Of a DNA stretch of 64,000 nt, positions 20,842-32,096 are shown piece by piece. The notes beneath the pieces are model-generated. The model was not told the origin of the DNA and did no database searches. It saw nothing but the letters and a program-made list of their open reading frames with translations. Both the position numbers and the translations under genes were made by a program. The first letter of the stretch is position 1. Each line of letters opens with the position of its first letter. The DNA is from Mesostigma viride (Eukaryota > Streptophyta > Mesostigmatophyceae > Mesostigmatales > Mesostigmataceae), in assembly GCA_009746045.1 (NCBI GenBank), contig RPFO01000165.1, forward strand, positions 2,269,521 to 2,333,520, written 5' to 3'.

Positions 20842-23664
20842 AACCAAGGTCGCCTGCATTCCACAAAACACCATGGGCTCATTCTCAACCATGTACTGGA
20901 TCTTACCCAGTTCAAACCGTTTCTGGATCCTGGCCAGAGTCAACTCTTGCCAAGTGGGAGGGCCCAGGAGATGCAGATCATCACCATGCAGGGAGGCAAA
21001 CGCTGGCAGCCCCTCATAGCTACCCTGAAATAGACAAGGATCAACTGGAGAGACTGAGAGACCACAGACAGACCTGAGGTACTTCTCCAAGCTCTTCCTC
21101 CAGATGATGGGACTCGATCTAAGGCCTTCCACGCCTTTGAGAATCCTTAGATACCTCGTCTTCAGCTCTGCCCTCCACACTGCAGGCACCTTAACAAAGA
21201 AAGGGGGTATTGTGCGCCAAGTATCCTGTGCTTCCTGCTGATCACCCTTAAGAAAAGCCCTCTTGAAATCTACCAACACAGAGCTATAGGGTATCCCCTT
21301 CTGCAGAAAAGACAAGTAAATGCACAACAAAATCCTCCATGTATCATGCAGCATCCCTGGTGTGTAAAGCTCCTCATCTGCTAACTGTCCAGTGCCATGG
21401 TACTCAGTCACAACTGGTCTAACATGTGGCACCTGCACGCCATCTACCTCCTTGAGCTTGAGGACAAACATCAACCTGAGCAGCTGGTGATCCTCAGGGA
21501 GGACATCCACAGGCTCTGCACAGTTGGCAACTATCCACTCATGCCCAGAAGCAACAAAGCCAAGAGTCCATGCCTTAGCCATCTTGGGGCTTTGCATCAT
21601 CTCCACTAGCTTGCGCCAAGGTACAGGACTCGTTCCTGGGATCTGGTACCTCTGCACACCCAACTCACGTGGGTCAAACGTAGTAGGGAGGATCAGCAGG
21701 TCCCCAGCAATGGGCTCCTTTGTATCAGGACCCTCTGCCTCTAGACCCCTCACAGCCCTTACAGCCACACTAAGACCCTGGGAGTAGCGATATCTCTGCA
21801 AGGGAAGGCGGCCCTGCCCTTCTAATGCTAGCTCCTCAGAGGATATCCTCACCCCTGGTAAGCACAAGAAGTTCTGACCTAGAATGGCAGGCCCCTGATA
21901 CCCTTCAACCACACTGAACGTGGTGGGCACCCCCAGGATAGGCACACTCACTTCTCCCAAGATCTTCATGGACACATTCCCAGAGAAATCAGACACAGCT
22001 AGGCAGCTAGGGGATGACCACTGCAAGCCTGCAGCATCCTCTACCCTTAGAATGGACACCTGTGAGTTGGTATCCACTTCTAGTGCTGGTGCCCCACATG
22101 ACCCCCATCCCGTGAGCTTAGATACCTTGGGATCACGCTTGCTGTTCTGCAGAGCTCGAATGATGTCCGCCATAAGCAGCCCCCTGGACTGTGGTGCAGC
22201 CCTGGCCACCTCTGGCCTTGTGACAGACGTCTCAGCAGACTCCTGCTCACCCTCATCCATCCAGGACAGACCATAATCCAAGCATGGTGGGTTAGCATCT
22301 GCTGCCTGGCTCTCATCCTGCTCATCTCCCTCCAAGGGAGGATCAGGGCCGTCTTCAGGCCAGATTGCAGTTGGCCTTCTCTCCTTGACGTGAGCCCAGG
22401 ATAGCCTGTACACGTGCTTGGGATTACTCTCCAAAGCCACCAGACAAGAATGGTTAGCTTCTTCAACATGGGTTACCTGCCCATCTTGCCACTTGCCACG
22501 CTTGCCTGGTAATGACGGTTCCTTCCACATCCTGACCCTCAGTCCCACCTGGGGCCTCAGCATTTTCCAACCCTTGTCCTTACGCCTCAATCTGGAAAAC
22601 ACCCTGTCTGCCTTCTTCAGGCAGGCTGCCACCACGTCCTGTGATAGCATACCAAACTGCAATGCCAGGGGAGAGACTGCCACACCATCATAGTAATAGG
22701 TTACCCTGTGGTTAAGCTGCTCCTCAATCCCCTTACACCAAGCTGCTTTCTCTAGAGCTGATGCCACAACAGGCACACTCCTAGCTGCTAGCACCACTGT
22801 TTTTACTTCACGTATAGATCTCTCTACAGCTCCCTGCTGCCCATGGCATTCCCTAGGGACCACTACCAACTTACAAGGAAGCTGGTCAGCCAGCTTGATC
22901 AAGCAGTCAAACTGCAAGTCAGCTTGCACCTTGGTGTACACCCCAAAGCCTGGCAACAAAGACTGGAGACCCATCAACAGCTGATGCTCCTGCATTCCAG
23001 GAAGAATGGTCAGCAACCTATATCTGCTAAACCTATCCACCCCCACCAACAGATACATGCCCCTGATGTGTTGGATGTCCACCTGGATATCCCCCCGCTC
23101 TCTAGCAGGTTCTCTGGCATGGGACTGTGGGAGGCGAACAGCATTCTCCTGACAGACACAATTCTGAGCAGCTGCACTGCAGGCCTCTAGCAAAGGCTCC
23201 TTGCCAATCTTCCAAGCAAACATCTCTGCCTGCTTAGAGTGGCCAAAGATATGGTGTAGAGTGTTTCCAGCCTGAGCATAGCTCAACCCCCTGTCAGCCT
23301 GGCTGCACAGAGAGGAACGTGACAAAGACTGTGTGCTTGGGATAGCACGACCCACCTGCTGTTCTCTTGCTCCAGGGACCTCCTCCAAGGTAGCTCGGCT
23401 CCCAGAGCCAGCCCCGGTTCCCACAGAAGCTGCAGGTCCTTCCAGTCTGGCGGCTTGACTCCCAGAGTCAACCCCAACAACTGGAGACCCTGCACCTGCC
23501 ACAGGCACAGGGAATTCCACTGCTGCAGCAGCGTTATTGCAATCATTGAGTGGAAGCACCTCATCATTCCCAACCCCTTGCTGCTGCACAAGAGGGACAC
23601 CCCCATTACTATGTACAACTGTTCGTCCCACTAGGGGTGATTGACTATTTACAGGGGACAACAC
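20842..23664 (-). CDS. Copia-A pol 5' part: integrase, protease-like, RT
   Basis: Open frame of about 940 codons ending at the Gypsy-C insertion. Order along the protein: a variable N-terminus; a zinc-binding-like stretch (HHIFGH and a nearby CVC, about residues 137-175); an integrase core with Asp in IQVDIQH, Asp in VQADLQFD and Glu in GAVERSIREVK; a retropepsin-like domain with VDTNSQVSIL and AILGQNF near residues 500-600; and reverse transcriptase with VDFKRAFLKGD and LHGDD. Protease after integrase is not the normal Copia order. The frame begins just after a stop codon, eight bases past the gag stop, and has no ATG there. Its translation mode is unclear. Confidence 0.85.
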
Positions 23665-23669
23665 TCAAG

Positions 23670-24776
23670 TCATGGCTTACCCACCTGGCCAGAGCCTGCT
23701 CCAGCAGACTTGGCCTGGTCTGGGCAGTCACGTCGCCAATGACCCGTCCTGCCACATCCAAAGCATTTGTCATCCTTCCCAGCAGCAGCCTTCTTCAGGC
23801 CACCCTGGTTCTGGCTGCTCTGACTGGCCTGGGTGCCCTGGCCCTGGCTCTTGCCTTGCCCTTGGCCACCCTTGTTCTGCTGACCACCCTGGTGACCACC
23901 AGCCTGCTGCTGACCCTTGCCTTTGGATCCCTGCTGCTGGCCCTTGCCACCCTGGTTACCATTCTGCCTGCGCCTGTTAGCCCTCTGACGCCTACTAGGT
24001 CTGGTTTCTCCCTGAGCACCCTGCCCAGGGGCGTCACCATGGACCTGATGAGCGGAGGCTGAAGGGGCACCAGTCACCTGGATTGCCTTGCAAGCAGCAT
24101 TGTCAGATGGACGGATATTGAAAATAACCTTTTGCAAGGCTGGCCACGTCCCATCTGTCTGATCAGCAAACATCCTAGCTGCATTTCTCCCATCCACACT
24201 CAGCCCCATGCGATCCAGGAAGTAATCTGCCACTGCTCTGTCAGTCAGATTGAAGCCATGCTTGGCCCCCTTCTCCCTGATGCGTGTGAGCCGCTGCAGC
24301 TCCTCAGCTATTGTGCCCTTGATCTCAAAGGTATCATAGCTGAGCTTATAGTGATTAGTGAGGTTGAGTACCTTATCAGAGAACTCCTGACGTAGGCCCT
24401 CTAGGAACTGAGACCAAGTCAGCTTGTCCTTGACAGCTTGCCTAGCCTTGTCCCTCACACGCTCACTGGAATCCCTATTAGTCGTGGATGTGTGGAATAC
24501 CTGCACAAGGTTGACAGTGGGATCTACAGAGCATGAAACTAGCTCCATATCCTCCAACCACTTGTCTAGCTCTTCCTGTCCCACAGGAGGCTTGAGAGGC
24601 TTCTGGCCATTCATCACAGCCACAGCACTCATATGAGGTCTAGTCCCAGGCAAAGCACGAGGGTCACTGCCAATGACAGCAGCTCCTACTGGTGCTAATG
24701 GCGCAGGAACACTAGCTGCAGGAACACCAGACAGGCACACATGGTCTCTTACCAGGTGCTTGACGTTCAGCATCAT
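23670..24776 (-). CDS. Copia-A gag
   Basis: A 368-codon frame starting at tandem ATGs (24776). The N-terminal half matches the Copia Gag pattern: WLEDMEL, a helical middle, FLEGLRQEF, and LTRIREKGAKHG. A Gln/Gly/Lys-rich linker follows. The C-terminus has a single zinc knuckle CFGCGRTGHWRRDC (CX2CX4HX4C). The pol frame lies immediately downstream. The protein forms the particle and binds RNA. Unlike pol, it is unbroken. Confidence 0.85.
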   Translation of the reverse strand: MMLNVKHLVRDHVCLSGVPAASVPAPLAPVGAAVIGSDPRALPGTRPHMSAVAVMNGQKPLKPPVGQEELDKWLEDMELVSCSVDPTVNLVQVFHTSTTNRDSSERVRDKARQAVKDKLTWSQFLEGLRQEFSDKVLNLTNHYKLSYDTFEIKGTIAEELQRLTRIREKGAKHGFNLTDRAVADYFLDRMGLSVDGRNAARMFADQTDGTWPALQKVIFNIRPSDNAACKAIQVTGAPSASAHQVHGDAPGQGAQGETRPSRRQRANRRRQNGNQGGKGQQQGSKGKGQQQAGGHQGGQQNKGGQGQGKSQGQGTQASQSSQNQGGLKKAAAGKDDKCFGCGRTGHWRRDCPDQAKSAGAGSGQVGKP

Positions 24777-25901
24777 TCTGGCCCTCCCCCGTCAGCACCA
24801 CGCCGTCGGTTGGCCACCCTGCACGCTCCTCCCCTTGTGCCACCTCTTTCCTCTTCCGGTTGGATGCCCTCCTGCCATTGACGCCCTCTGCCGTTGGGAT
24901 TGCCTGTCCCTCTGGCACGACGTTGGCGGGGCCTCCCGTGTCTGCCCTTGCCTCACCCCGCCATCCCCGCCCCGCCCCGCTCCCGCTGCCGCCCCGCGCG
25001 TGTTACGAAGCATTATAAATACACAGACAACACACGCAGATATGGCTGCTGGAACCCACTCAGGCTCACGCACTTACTCCAGACGAGGCCGCCTCCTGGC
25101 TTGCACTCGCCTGCCCCTCCTCACGGTCTGGACGCTGCTCAACACCCTCAGCAACCGATGTGGCTGCTGCTGCCTCTGCGACAATCTGGAGGTCTGGGTT
25201 AAACTCTCCCAGCACGCAGGTCACAGGTCGCCCGTCTGCCTTGCGTTCGACTGGATGTTGTGTCTCACCTGGGTTGCGATGCCAAGCAAGATCGCGTACC
25301 CACCGCTTACCGCCGCCGACAAGCTCGTTCTGCTCGCCTCGGCCGTAACGGTCGTACTCGTGAGTCACCTCACGAGGGATATGCAGATCAGCTCTCTGCC
25401 TCTCCTCGTAGGTTTCTGTAGTGCCGTCGCCCTCGTTTATCTGCTGGGCTGAGCGCTTGACGGAGCCCTCTGGCTTGTCAGTCCACTCAAAATGGACGTC
25501 TTCAGGCGTCTTCTCGACCCCGTGACAATCTCCACCTCCGGACCCCACGCAGTGGTGGTTTCCGGCCTCGGTGTATCAAGCCTGGAGTACACTCCGAAAG
25601 GCTGCGTGGTAATAAAGAACCTGTCTGCGTACCCTCTCGACTCTTGCAAAAGGACAGCAACAAGATTCTCAATGGTTTGGGCAAATACCTCCGCCGTGCT
25701 CCAAGGATTCACCGCCTCGCGAGCTCGGGCGTTTCGGATTATGTCGGCGTCTGGTACCCCCTCTCCTAGCACTGCTGTCGCCACCCAGTGGTTGAACAGT
25801 CTGGTGCTGCCGAGCGCTGTTGCCACAATCTGGCTAAGCGCCTCCCTGGCTAGGTCGAGACCGGCTAGCGTGATATGGGCGCCCCGGTAGGCGACCTCCA
25901 C
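24777..25901 (-). pseudogene. Copia-A ORF0, unidentified upstream frame
   Basis: Coding-like sequence upstream of gag in two main frames: 25901-25437 and, in the -1 frame, 25548-25066. The first segment is helical and fairly ordered. The second is Glu/Arg-rich. At its end the sequence GGAGTAAGT resembles a 5' splice site, and the frame could resume near 24918 after a CCAG acceptor, giving an Arg-rich tail that overlaps the gag start. Copia-B also has an extra ORF before gag. I do not recognise the family. A degraded host gene fragment is the alternative. Confidence 0.4.
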
Positions 25902-26237
25902 ACGATTAGCAGTTTCAGCTAGCGGTCACGAATGCGCACCAACTCCTCCACCGCCACTCGCCCCGTCTCACCCGGAGAAATCACGACGCGAGCCCGCTGT
26001 ATAATCGGGTCCGCCGCCGCTGGCCTGTTGCCTCCCCCACTCACCGCCACCCACCCCTCTTCTGCCAAGTGCCTCGCTACGTAGGCCGCTTGCACGAATG
26101 TTGGAGTTTTGGAGCGTTTGCTTGGTTACGGTAGGGGAAAAACGCTTGCGCGTCTCTCTGCTCGTTCGCCTCACCAGCACCGTGGCTGCATGCTTGACGA
26201 TGAACCAGACATGAAAGCGCTTGGAAGCAATAGTACG
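25902..26237 (-). other. Copia-A 5' region
   Basis: No gene or LTR pair recognised. It lies between ORF0 and the R1 repeat, where a 5' LTR would be expected. Confidence 0.4.
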
Positions 26238-26899
26238 ATTTGCGCAGCAACTCGTCAGCAGAGCTTGTGAGCTCCTGGTCCTTGCCGGCTGGAACCTATG
26301 ACCCTAGGCTGCTGGCTAGCAACCTTTATCCTCACACCAGGCCTATATACGACCCTCGATAGGCTCGCCACTCGTCGTGACGACCAAGGTTCGTGTGTGA
26401 AGACGCTCGTTGCCTCGTTGAGCCTCGAGCTATATGCAACCTCGTTCCATCCTTGTTCCTCGGTCATGAGCAACGCTGGGCAACGCTACATTGCCAGAGC
26501 CTCGTATCGCTGCCCTGCATCCTCGTTGCAGGCAGCATACAGGAATCTCTGGCTATCCTGTGTCTAGGACAGCCCAGGACCTGCCACAGTCCTGCATGGA
26601 CTTACATCCTTGCAGACCTGCTGGCTGGCTACTGGCTTCTACTAGCCACAGGACCGTTGAGCCCTCAGTACACTGTGTCCCAGTCACGTGAGAGTTCAGG
26701 CTAAGCCTGTGCAGGCACGGCCTGCCACGTGTCCTGTCCACTATGCCCTGAGAGTGCACCGCCCTCGCCCGCCGGTCGGCAGTACTTCGGGACCTGATAT
26801 CTTTCTAGTCCCTTGTCTGTTCTAGGCGATTGACACGGCGTTAGAAAGGTCTCCTCAACCTGCATCCATCTAGCACATTGGTGCCCCAATATGCTAACT
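26238..26899 (+). repeat. Repeat R1, copy 2
   Basis: Uninterrupted R1 (about 660 bp) from ATTTGCGCAGCAACTC to GCTAACT. It supplies the empty site for the solo LTR seen in copy 1. It forms the left arm of the fold-back block. Confidence 0.85.
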
Positions 26900-27310
26900 C
26901 CCCATGTGTTGGCTAACATTTGTCAGGGCTCTCTCAGTCTTTGGAAGGATTTAAAAGATAAGGGAGGCTCCGTGGCGGGCGCCATATGAACGGGCGCCTG
27001 TGATAACTGGATGACCAGGAACTCACAATAGTACGTTCATGGACTCCTCTATCCAAACTCCTCTGACTCAGTGAAGACCTAACTTTAATCTACACCAGGT
27101 TCCCAAAGAAAGGGTTGGGATGTCATGTGGGTCAGAGGGCAACCTTTGAACCAATGAGCAGGCCTAGCTAATATTTGGAGGCACCTCAGGTTCCAAAAGA
27201 AAAGGCAGGTCTGGTCTCTGGGAGGGATCAGATGTCTGAAGGCCTGTGGGGACTGTCAGTGGCTGATAGGTTCTCAGGCTGGTCCAAGCTCCAAAACAAG
27301 CAAGGGTTGG
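26900..27310 (+). repeat. Repeat M, copy 2 (fold-back centre)
   Basis: About 410 bp lying between the two inverted R1 arms. It is the reverse complement of 8343-8749. No ORF was recognised. Confidence 0.8.
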
Positions 27311-27967
27311 AGTTAGCATAGTGGGGCACCAATGTGCTAGATGGATGCAGGTTGAGGAGACCTTTCCAACGCCGTGTCAACCGCCTAGAACAGACAAGGG
27401 ACTAGAGAGATATCAGGTCCCGAAGTACTGCCGACCGGCGGGCGAGGGCGGTGCACTCTCAGGGCACAGTGGACAGGACACGTGGCAGGCCGTGCCTGCA
27501 CAGGCTTAGCCTGAACCCTCACGTGACTGGGACACAGTGTACTGAGGACGCAACGGTCCTGTGGCTAGTAGAAGCCAGTAGCCAGCCAGCAGGTCTGCAA
27601 GGATGTAAGTCCATGCAGGACTGTGGCAGCTAGGTCCTGGGCTGTCCTAGACACAGGATAGCCAGAGATTCCTGTATGCTGCCTGCAACAAAGATGCAGG
27701 GCAGCGATACGAGGCTCTGGCAAGGTAGCGTTGCCCAGCGTTGCTCATGACCGAGGAACAAGGATGGAACGAGGTTGCATATAGCTCGAGGCTCAACGAG
27801 GCAACGAGCGTCTTCACACACGAACCTTGGTCGTCACGACGAGTGGCGAGCCTATCGAGGGTCGTAGGCCTGGTGTGAGGATAAAGGTTGCAAGCCAGCA
27901 GCCTAGGGTCATTCCAGCCAGCAAGACCAGGAGCTCACAAGCTCTGCTGACGAGTTGCTGTGCAAAT
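27311..27967 (-). repeat. Repeat R1, copy 3 (inverted)
   Basis: Reverse complement of 26238-26899 with scattered differences, ending at GTGCAAAT where R1 ends. With copy 2 it makes an inverted repeat of about 660-bp arms. No target duplication was found at the outer ends. Confidence 0.85.
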
Positions 27968-28065
27968 GAGGGAATGGTAGGGTGGTGCCTTCCGCAGTCC
28001 GCACTACTGCCTGTGAGCCCTCGATCATACAGTCGACGAATGGCAGCAATAAACGCTGGTGTTGA
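27968..28065 (-). pseudogene. LINE-B reverse transcriptase scrap
   Basis: About 100 bp matching LINE-B near 62405-62500, with a 4-bp insertion (GATC) inside. It abuts R1 copy 3 and is broken on both sides. Confidence 0.75.
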
Positions 28066-28389
28066 GTATCTCATAGTATGTTTGAGTATCTTTACTTTAA
28101 ATAAGTACAATCAAGTAGAGTCATTCACGCCGACGTCATTCACGGGTTGACCCCTCAAAACCCCTCTAAAACCTTGAACCCAACTTAAGGCGTGAATAGA
28201 CTGTATGACTGTTCCAGACTGAATGACTGTACCAGTAGGGGCTTGGCCCCTACCGGGTCTACTTGTAAATAATGTCCCTTTAAATCACGGCGCTGAGTAA
28301 TAATGAGTTGCATAAGGAGACAAGGCGTGGACTCAGGTGTAGCAGGTAGACGAGAAGTCTGTCAAAACTGCGTACCTAGTCTAGTATCA
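28066..28389. other. Non-coding stretch with a hairpin
   Basis: No gene seen. It holds a short hairpin at 28235-28253 (GTAGGGGC / GCCCCTAC) and a run of GACTGTATGACTG-like repeats at 28199-28234. Confidence 0.5.
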
Positions 28390-29697
28390 AAACTGGTAGC
28401 GGGGTCAACGGTCTGCCTATTGAATTCTGGAAAACGTTCGGGTCCCTTCTACACATAGACTTTTACGAATGTATTATTGAAATTTGGCAGCACGGTAGGG
28501 TGAGCGGCAGCTGGGCTGAATCTGCGCTTATCTTACTGTACAAAACGGGAGACAAGACCCTATCGAAAACTACCGCCCAATCCGTCTTCTCACGGTAGCG
28601 TACAAAATCATCAGTAAAATAATCCAACGGCGCTTATACACCGTCCTAGACTTCTTCATTGGTCCGGAGCAAGTGGGCTTTAGGGCCAATCTCCACATCA
28701 ACGATAGCATCACCCTCATCATGGACATTGTGGACAAAGCATGGTGCGACGATATAGAGGGCTTCTTATTATTGTTCTGGGATTTCGAAAAAGCCTTTGA
28801 CCGTATGTGCTGGGAATACCTCGAACAACTTCTGACCGCGCTAGAATTTGGCCCACAACTCATGACCGTCATTATGGGTATGATCAAATCACTAGCATGG
28901 TATTTACTAATAATAGATGGACACAAGTCAGCGACCGGCTGTAGTTCGCGATCGCTACCACGATGAGATTGCATGTCCCCTATTCCATTTCTCTTGGCCC
29001 ACGCAGGACTCTACTGGCTACACCAAAGCGATCCACGCATTCAAGGCTTCCCGACAGGTAATGGCAGAGGTATATTCCAAACGGCTTATGTCGATGACAC
29101 AACGAATGTTTGTATCTCATTGCCTGAAGTGCATGCTGTCATGGAAAATATCACTACCTATTCTGTTGTCACACAACAACGATGCAATGCACATCCAGGG
29201 GACTGCACATCGGCAAAACCAACACCCCACGCTCCACACTCCCCAACCTGGCTGTGACCTGGGTCAAGCCAGGGGATCACCACCTTTTGCATAATTGTCC
29301 CATCGGCTGCACGCCCGAGGGACACTTGGCTGAACAACGTTCGTTCATGTATATGATGAAACCAACCACGTGGGCAAACTTGCAGGCAATCTCCTTATAC
29401 CGCAGGGCGCTGGGGGGCCGTCCACCGCATAAGCCTACGCGGACAAACCCTGATCGTCAACCAACTTCTGTTCTCTAAGGTTCTGTACAATTGCCAAGCA
29501 CACCCACCAAATGACGCCACCACGCAGCTCATCCAACGCATTCGCAGCAATTTTGTTTGGAAACAGAAAGGCTTCATCTCCCACACGGCACACGGATGGA
29601 TCAACAGAGAGATGCCCTTCATGTCATGGGTGCACGGAGGCCTCGGGCTCCACAACATACAATGGCGCTTGTGGTCGCTATATGCTAAACAAGTGAT
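28390..29697 (+). pseudogene. L1-like LINE reverse transcriptase, degraded (LINE-D)
   Basis: Plus-strand reverse transcriptase of the L1 type, spread over several frames. It has the block ENYRPIRLL near 28565, VGFRANLHINDSI near 28675, FWDFEKAFDRM near 28780, and the active site AYVDDT near 29085. A conserved C-terminal part follows at 29405-29697, including SNFVWKQKGF and GGLGLHNIQWRLWSLYAKQ. The 5' part, including endonuclease, is missing. Homology stops at about 29697. The next conserved part of such proteins resembles what is found at 55800-56285, so the two may be one element split by later insertions. Confidence 0.75.
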
Positions 29698-30195
29698 ATC
29701 TTGTCCATGTTCCCAGTAAAAGTCCTAAATTTAGGACCACGTGGAATTAAAATATATACATGCAAACATTAAAATTTGACCCTGGCATTCGTGCCCATGA
29801 CAGATAACACAATTTTTTAGTTTCTATCAAAAACCTGGGGTCAATTAATTACATTTAGTGCATGAATGCATGGGCCCTGCCACCTGCCAGACCTCAAAGC
29901 GCGAATATGGCCAAAATGTGGGTTTTAGGACCATTAGGACCAATCAGTGTCAACGCATTACCATGCTATCCACACGGTCCCTTGAGCATCTTACAAGCGC
30001 TAGGGGACCCTACGAGGCCTTGGGATGGCGGGGCAGCGTATAACAAGGCCATACCCTGCTGTGGCTGCCTCTATATATACGCGTGCTTGACGGTGTCACA
30101 GATGGTGCAGGTAATGCAATAGTAGTATACGGTTGCATGGTTGCTGAGGTTGCCCGGCTTGAACATGGCCCACCCCTTGCGGTAAACTTTCTCTA
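29698..30195. other. Non-coding stretch with a 16-bp palindrome
   Basis: No gene seen. GTCCTAAATTTAGGAC (29722-29737) is a perfect palindrome that recurs at 35319-35334. The stretch ends at the TTAA microsatellite of LINE-A. Confidence 0.5.
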
Positions 30196-30291
30196 ATTAA
30201 TTAATTAATTAATAGACACGTGACTGCGTCACGTGAGCATAAAGTCCTCAGTGGGAGGGGAACATGGGATGGAATGGATGGTATAAGCTAT

Positions 30292-30864
30292 CTAGGTCCT
30301 AGTTACAGGGGTGTGGGCACTGCGGCCCGAATCGCTATGAATGCCATACTTGGTCACACGCGGAGCCCCCACAGGCTTGGGGGTGGTCTCCTTCATCACT
30401 ACTTGCCATCTATCCTTGCGCACCATCTGCCTCCATATTACAGACAAACCAGGAGGCTGCCCGGGGGTGAGCCCGTCACGTCTAGTGTAGCACATGTCCA
30501 TGCCGAGTCTATCACAAAAAGTCCACGCGTGGCGGCCCTGCCGCGCGCGGCCGGGGGCACGCCAGGTGAGGACATATCGCCCAGGCTGGGCGGGCTTGGT
30601 GCCAGCTAGTCTATCTGATGTATCTACCTGATCTGTGCGGGCCAGGTGCCCGGCTAGGCCCAGGCGCCTGTGCCTAATAATGTGGGAAACATAGGGCAAA
30701 TCAGCGTACAAATCCTCATTACTAATGTGCAAACCAAAGGGGATCAAAGGGCCTTGCGCAGCATCTTGGTGACGGCGCCGTCGAGTCGTTGCTCCAGCTC
30801 CTGCATCAGTGTCCACGTCTCGGCGCCGTAGGTCAGGATCGTCAGAATGACGACCTTGAAGAGG
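30292..30864 (-). pseudogene. LINE-A C-terminal region
   Basis: Continues the reverse transcriptase after a small frame break. It carries the LTYGAETW stretch just upstream, then the GLAGHLARTDQVDTS block common at the C-terminus of APE-type LINE polymerases. It ends in a stop about 80 bp from the terminal hairpin. Relative to LINE-C at 63111-63893 the frame is broken near 30780. Confidence 0.8.
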
Positions 30865-31911
30865 TCACGCTTGACGATCCGGGGTAGGGCGGGGTTGCTC
30901 CACCAGCAGCGGCGGTGCATGGTCATGGAGGTGCGCCCACGCCATGCCGATCCGTGTCGTCATGTCGTCCTCGCAGTCGGGAAGCCAACTGCCGAGCAGC
31001 TTGAAGCGGCCTGAAGGAGGGTAGTTGACCTCGGCATCGTCTAAGAGGCGGAGTGTGGGTGGGGGCCCTGCCATGCCGAGGGCCAGGGCCTCCGTTTTGG
31101 GGCTGATTTCTAGACCAACCGCCCGAGCCTCGAGCGCCAGGCAGTCCAGCCAAAGTTGGGCTGACTCCGGCTTCTCGATGAGCGTGATGTCGTCGGCATA
31201 GATGAGGTCAGCTAGTAAATTCTGCTTGTTAGTCGGCCCCCCTTCCCCAAGCTCGTTCGTGATCGCTAGGCCAGGGGCACGGCCTGCAATGCTAGCAAAG
31301 CGAGCACGTGCCTGGCGCATAACATAATCCACTACAATAATAAACAGGTACGGCGACAGGACGCAACCCTGCCAGACGCCGGTCTGCAGTGGGCATGGCG
31401 GGGTAATGCCGTGTTGAGTGCGCACCGAAGCGGTCGACCCCTCATACAGCGTGCGGATGACGGTAATCAGGGGAGTGGGGACGCGAGCGCGAGCAAGTAC
31501 AGCCCATAGAGCGTCCCAGAGGACAGAATCAAAAGCCTTGATGAAGTCGACGAAGATCAGGATGGCGGGAAACTCACCAGGTTGCAGGAGAGCGATTTCC
31601 TCGAAGAGGCGACGCGCGACGAAGATGGCCATGATGGTGTTGCGCCCAGGACGGAAGCCCATTTGACTTTCCCCAAGGTGACAGTCGAGAGCGGAACGAA
31701 GGCGGTTGAGGATCATGCGCATGAACAACTTAAGTGCGGCGCTCTGGATGCAGACTCCTCGGTAGTTGGCGGGGTCATCAGGGGAACCTTTGTTTTTGTA
31801 CAGCATGATACGGTAGCTGTGCTGCCACTCAGGAATCGGCGGCGCGTCGGCAAGCAGGATCCGGTTGCAGACGTCAAGCAGGAATCCTGTGAGCGCCGTC
31901 AGCTTAATCAC
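30865..31911 (-). CDS. LINE-A reverse transcriptase
   Basis: 348-codon frame with the main RT blocks: NYRGVCIQSAALK, SQMGFRPGRNT, IFVDFIKAFDSV, GVWQGCVLSPYLF and the active site LIYADDITLI. Together with the endonuclease at 32097-33390 it forms one broken ORF2. The enzyme copies the element RNA at a nicked target. The upstream link (32096-31912) changes frame. Confidence 0.85.
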   Translation of the reverse strand: MIKLTALTGFLLDVCNRILLADAPPIPEWQHSYRIMLYKNKGSPDDPANYRGVCIQSAALKLFMRMILNRLRSALDCHLGESQMGFRPGRNTIMAIFVARRLFEEIALLQPGEFPAILIFVDFIKAFDSVLWDALWAVLARARVPTPLITVIRTLYEGSTASVRTQHGITPPCPLQTGVWQGCVLSPYLFIIVVDYVMRQARARFASIAGRAPGLAITNELGEGGPTNKQNLLADLIYADDITLIEKPESAQLWLDCLALEARAVGLEISPKTEALALGMAGPPPTLRLLDDAEVNYPPSGRFKLLGSWLPDCEDDMTTRIGMAWAHLHDHAPPLLVEQPRPTPDRQA

Positions 31912-32096
31912 CGGGGCTGGGAGCTGGTCAGGTCCAACGGCGGCATAGAAGCGGAGTTGCTTGGCGGCGGTGCTCAGCTCGAGCTCGGTGAACGGCGGGA
32001 GCTCGTTGGGGTCGGCCAGGGGTTCCGTCAGGGCTGGGTACGTGTAGTCCTGCTCAGCGGCGGGCGGCGTGGGCGGCGCAGGGACGTCCGCCGGTG

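Larger units (their letters stand above)
8750..26237 (-). mobile_element. Copia-A, copy 2 (split by Gypsy-C)
   Basis: Minus-strand Copia-A element in two pieces, 8750-10045 and 20837-26237. Gypsy-C was inserted in the RT-RNase H region, duplicating TGATG. Joining the pieces with one TGATG keeps the pol frame. Order on the element strand is ORF0 (25901-24777), gag (24776-23670), pol (23664-20842 then 10045-9281), and 3' region (9280-8750). Clear LTRs were not found: the 5' side abuts R1 at 26238 and the 3' side abuts M at 8749. Confidence 0.8.

Noticed and set aside
24673-25452. 259-codon plus-strand frame with hydrophobic segments
   Set aside because: It is antisense to Copia-A ORF0, matches no family I know, and its start lies inside antisense gag.
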